Part shown: one piece after another, positions 5,259-6,157 of the stretch
How positions within the stretch are numbered: position 1 is the first letter of the stretch
Layout of the letters: the number at the start of each line of letters is the position of its first letter
NCBI GenBank assembly: GCA_030039825.1
Contig: JASHUV010000013.1
Span: forward strand, 1 to 6,157
DNA length: 6,157 nucleotides
Source: Thermoplasmata archaeon
GTDB taxonomy: Archaea > Thermoplasmatota > Thermoplasmata > Lutacidiplasmatales > UBA184
Direction of reading: 5' to 3'
The notes under the pieces: model-generated
The model's database searches: none
Told to the model about the DNA's origin: nothing
The model's input: the letters and a program-made list of their open reading frames with translations, nothing else
Made by a program: the position numbers and the translations under genes

Positions 5259-6157
5259 ATGCGCTGGGTCCTCTACGTCGACCTCGACGCCTTCTACGTC
5301 TCCTGCGAGCGGCGGGACCGCCCGGAGCTCGAGGGGCGGCCGGTGATCGTCGGACCGGACCCGTCGAAGGGTCCGTCCCGCGGCGTCGTCCTCTCGGCGA
5401 GCTACGAGGCCCGCGCGAACGGGGTCCAGAGCGCGATGCCCGTGGCCCGCGCGGCCTCCCTCTGCCCGGAGGCCGTCTGGGTCGCCCCGGATCTGGCGAA
5501 GTACGCTCGCGTCTCGGGCGAGGTCCGGACCTTCCTCGCGGCCCGGTTCGAGCGCGTCGCGCCGCAGAGCATCGACGAGGCGGCGATGCTCGCCGATCTC
5601 CCGGACCCGGGGGCGGCCCGCGAGCGCGCCGAGCGCCTCCGCGAGGAGATCCGCCAGGAGCTCCGCCTACCGGCCTCCGTCGGGGTCGCCGCGAGCCGTC
5701 TCGTCGCGAAGATCGCGACCGACGAGGCGAAGCCGGGCGGGGTCCGTGTCGTCCCGGCCGAGGCGACCGCCGACTTCCTCGCCCCGCTGTCGGTCCGGTC
5801 GATCCCGGGTGTCGGTCCGAGGACGGAGGAGCTCCTCGCGAGCGTCGGGGTCGCCCGGATCGGCGAGCTCCGATCGCTGCCCCCCGCCGTCCGGCGTCGG
5901 CTCGGCCGGTTCGGCGAGGAGCTCTACCGCCTCGCCCGCGGAGAGCCGCCGGAGGAGGACGACGACGCGCCCTCGGGGCCCCGCTCCCGGTCGGCCGACC
6001 GCACCTTCGACCGGGACACCTCCGACCCGGGCGAGCTCAGGGTCGCCCTCGACCACCTCGCCGGCGAGCTCGCCGACGCCCTCGCGTCCGAGCACCTCGC
6101 CTACGGCCACGTCACGGTCGCGCTGCGATGGGAGGACTTCGAGCGCGTCCAGCGGGG
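5259..6157 (+). CDS. dinB: Y-family DNA polymerase IV (Dpo4/DinB-like), 3' truncated
   Basis: The frame runs off the right edge after 299 codons; family members have about 350-400, so much of the little-finger domain is missing. Y-family polymerases copy past damaged bases with low fidelity. The N-terminus VLYVDLDAFYVSCE carries the first metal ligand D8 and the aromatic steric gate Y13, and SIDEA (104-108) carries D106 and E107. The fingers motif is SASYEARANGVQSAMP (46-61). GVAASRLVAKIATDEAKPGG (142-161) is the conserved palm/thumb motif. A helix-hairpin-helix follows (about 178-205, IPGVGPRTEELLASVG). An acidic linker PEEDDD (231-236) leads to RSADRTF (244-250), matching the start of the little finger. 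The residues after SIDEA are A-M-L where Y/F-L-D is usual. The ATG fits the family N-terminus, and no in-frame alternative lies shortly upstream. Whether it is cotranscribed with the KaiC-like pair is undecided. Confidence 0.93.
   Translation, partial: MRWVLYVDLDAFYVSCERRDRPELEGRPVIVGPDPSKGPSRGVVLSASYEARANGVQSAMPVARAASLCPEAVWVAPDLAKYARVSGEVRTFLAARFERVAPQSIDEAAMLADLPDPGAARERAERLREEIRQELRLPASVGVAASRLVAKIATDEAKPGGVRVVPAEATADFLAPLSVRSIPGVGPRTEELLASVGVARIGELRSLPPAVRRRLGRFGEELYRLARGEPPEEDDDAPSGPRSRSADRTFDRDTSDPGELRVALDHLAGELADALASEHLAYGHVTVALRWEDFERVQR

Noticed and set aside
5667..6110. Minus-strand frame of 147 codons opposite the polymerase
   Set aside because: The plus strand encodes the conserved polymerase palm/thumb, HhH and little-finger start. 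The antisense product is compositional noise.
1..6157. CRISPR arrays, tRNA or rRNA genes, insertion-sequence ends
   Set aside because: No short direct repeats with regular spacers, no tRNA cloverleaf or rRNA-like stretch, and no transposase or terminal repeats were seen on reading; small structured RNAs cannot be excluded without covariance searches.

Overview
The window is about 6.2 kb of very GC-rich, tightly packed DNA whose coding frames end almost every codon in G or C. Several features suggest an archaeon: a TruD pseudouridine synthase of archaeal type (GTKDRRA motif), two KaiC/RAD55-type RecA-fold proteins, a Dpo4-like Y-family polymerase, and a TATA-like box about 27 nt before a start codon. 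The proteins lack the extreme acidity of haloarchaea, so an uncultured high-GC lineage such as a Thermoplasmatota member is my best guess. That placement is inference, because no rRNA or other strong marker is present.

Left part (1-2098). A truncated surface protein runs in from the left edge on the + strand. It has about three Ig/TIG-like repeats, a C-terminal membrane anchor and a Pro/Glu-rich tail. Two minus-strand genes converge on it: a small two-helix membrane protein with a C-terminal SHOCT motif (1112-1570) and, upstream of that, an unrecognised 158-residue protein (1622-2098). The short convergent gap contains GC-rich inverted repeats.

Right part (2099-6157). A 60-nt divergent spacer with one AT-rich patch separates the minus-strand pair from a plus-strand series. 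The series is truD, a KaiC-like protein with a ruined ATP site, an intact single-domain KaiC-like ATPase overlapping it by 14 nt, and a Y-family DNA polymerase that runs off the right edge. Spacings are 36 nt, -14 nt and 72 nt, so some or all may be cotranscribed.

The most interesting element is the overlapping pair of KaiC-like genes. One keeps every ATPase signature. The other has lost the P-loop lysine, the catalytic glutamates and the KMR arginine, yet remains a full-length, clean reading frame. This looks like an active/inactive partner pair of unknown function. No RNA gene, mobile element or CRISPR array was seen.
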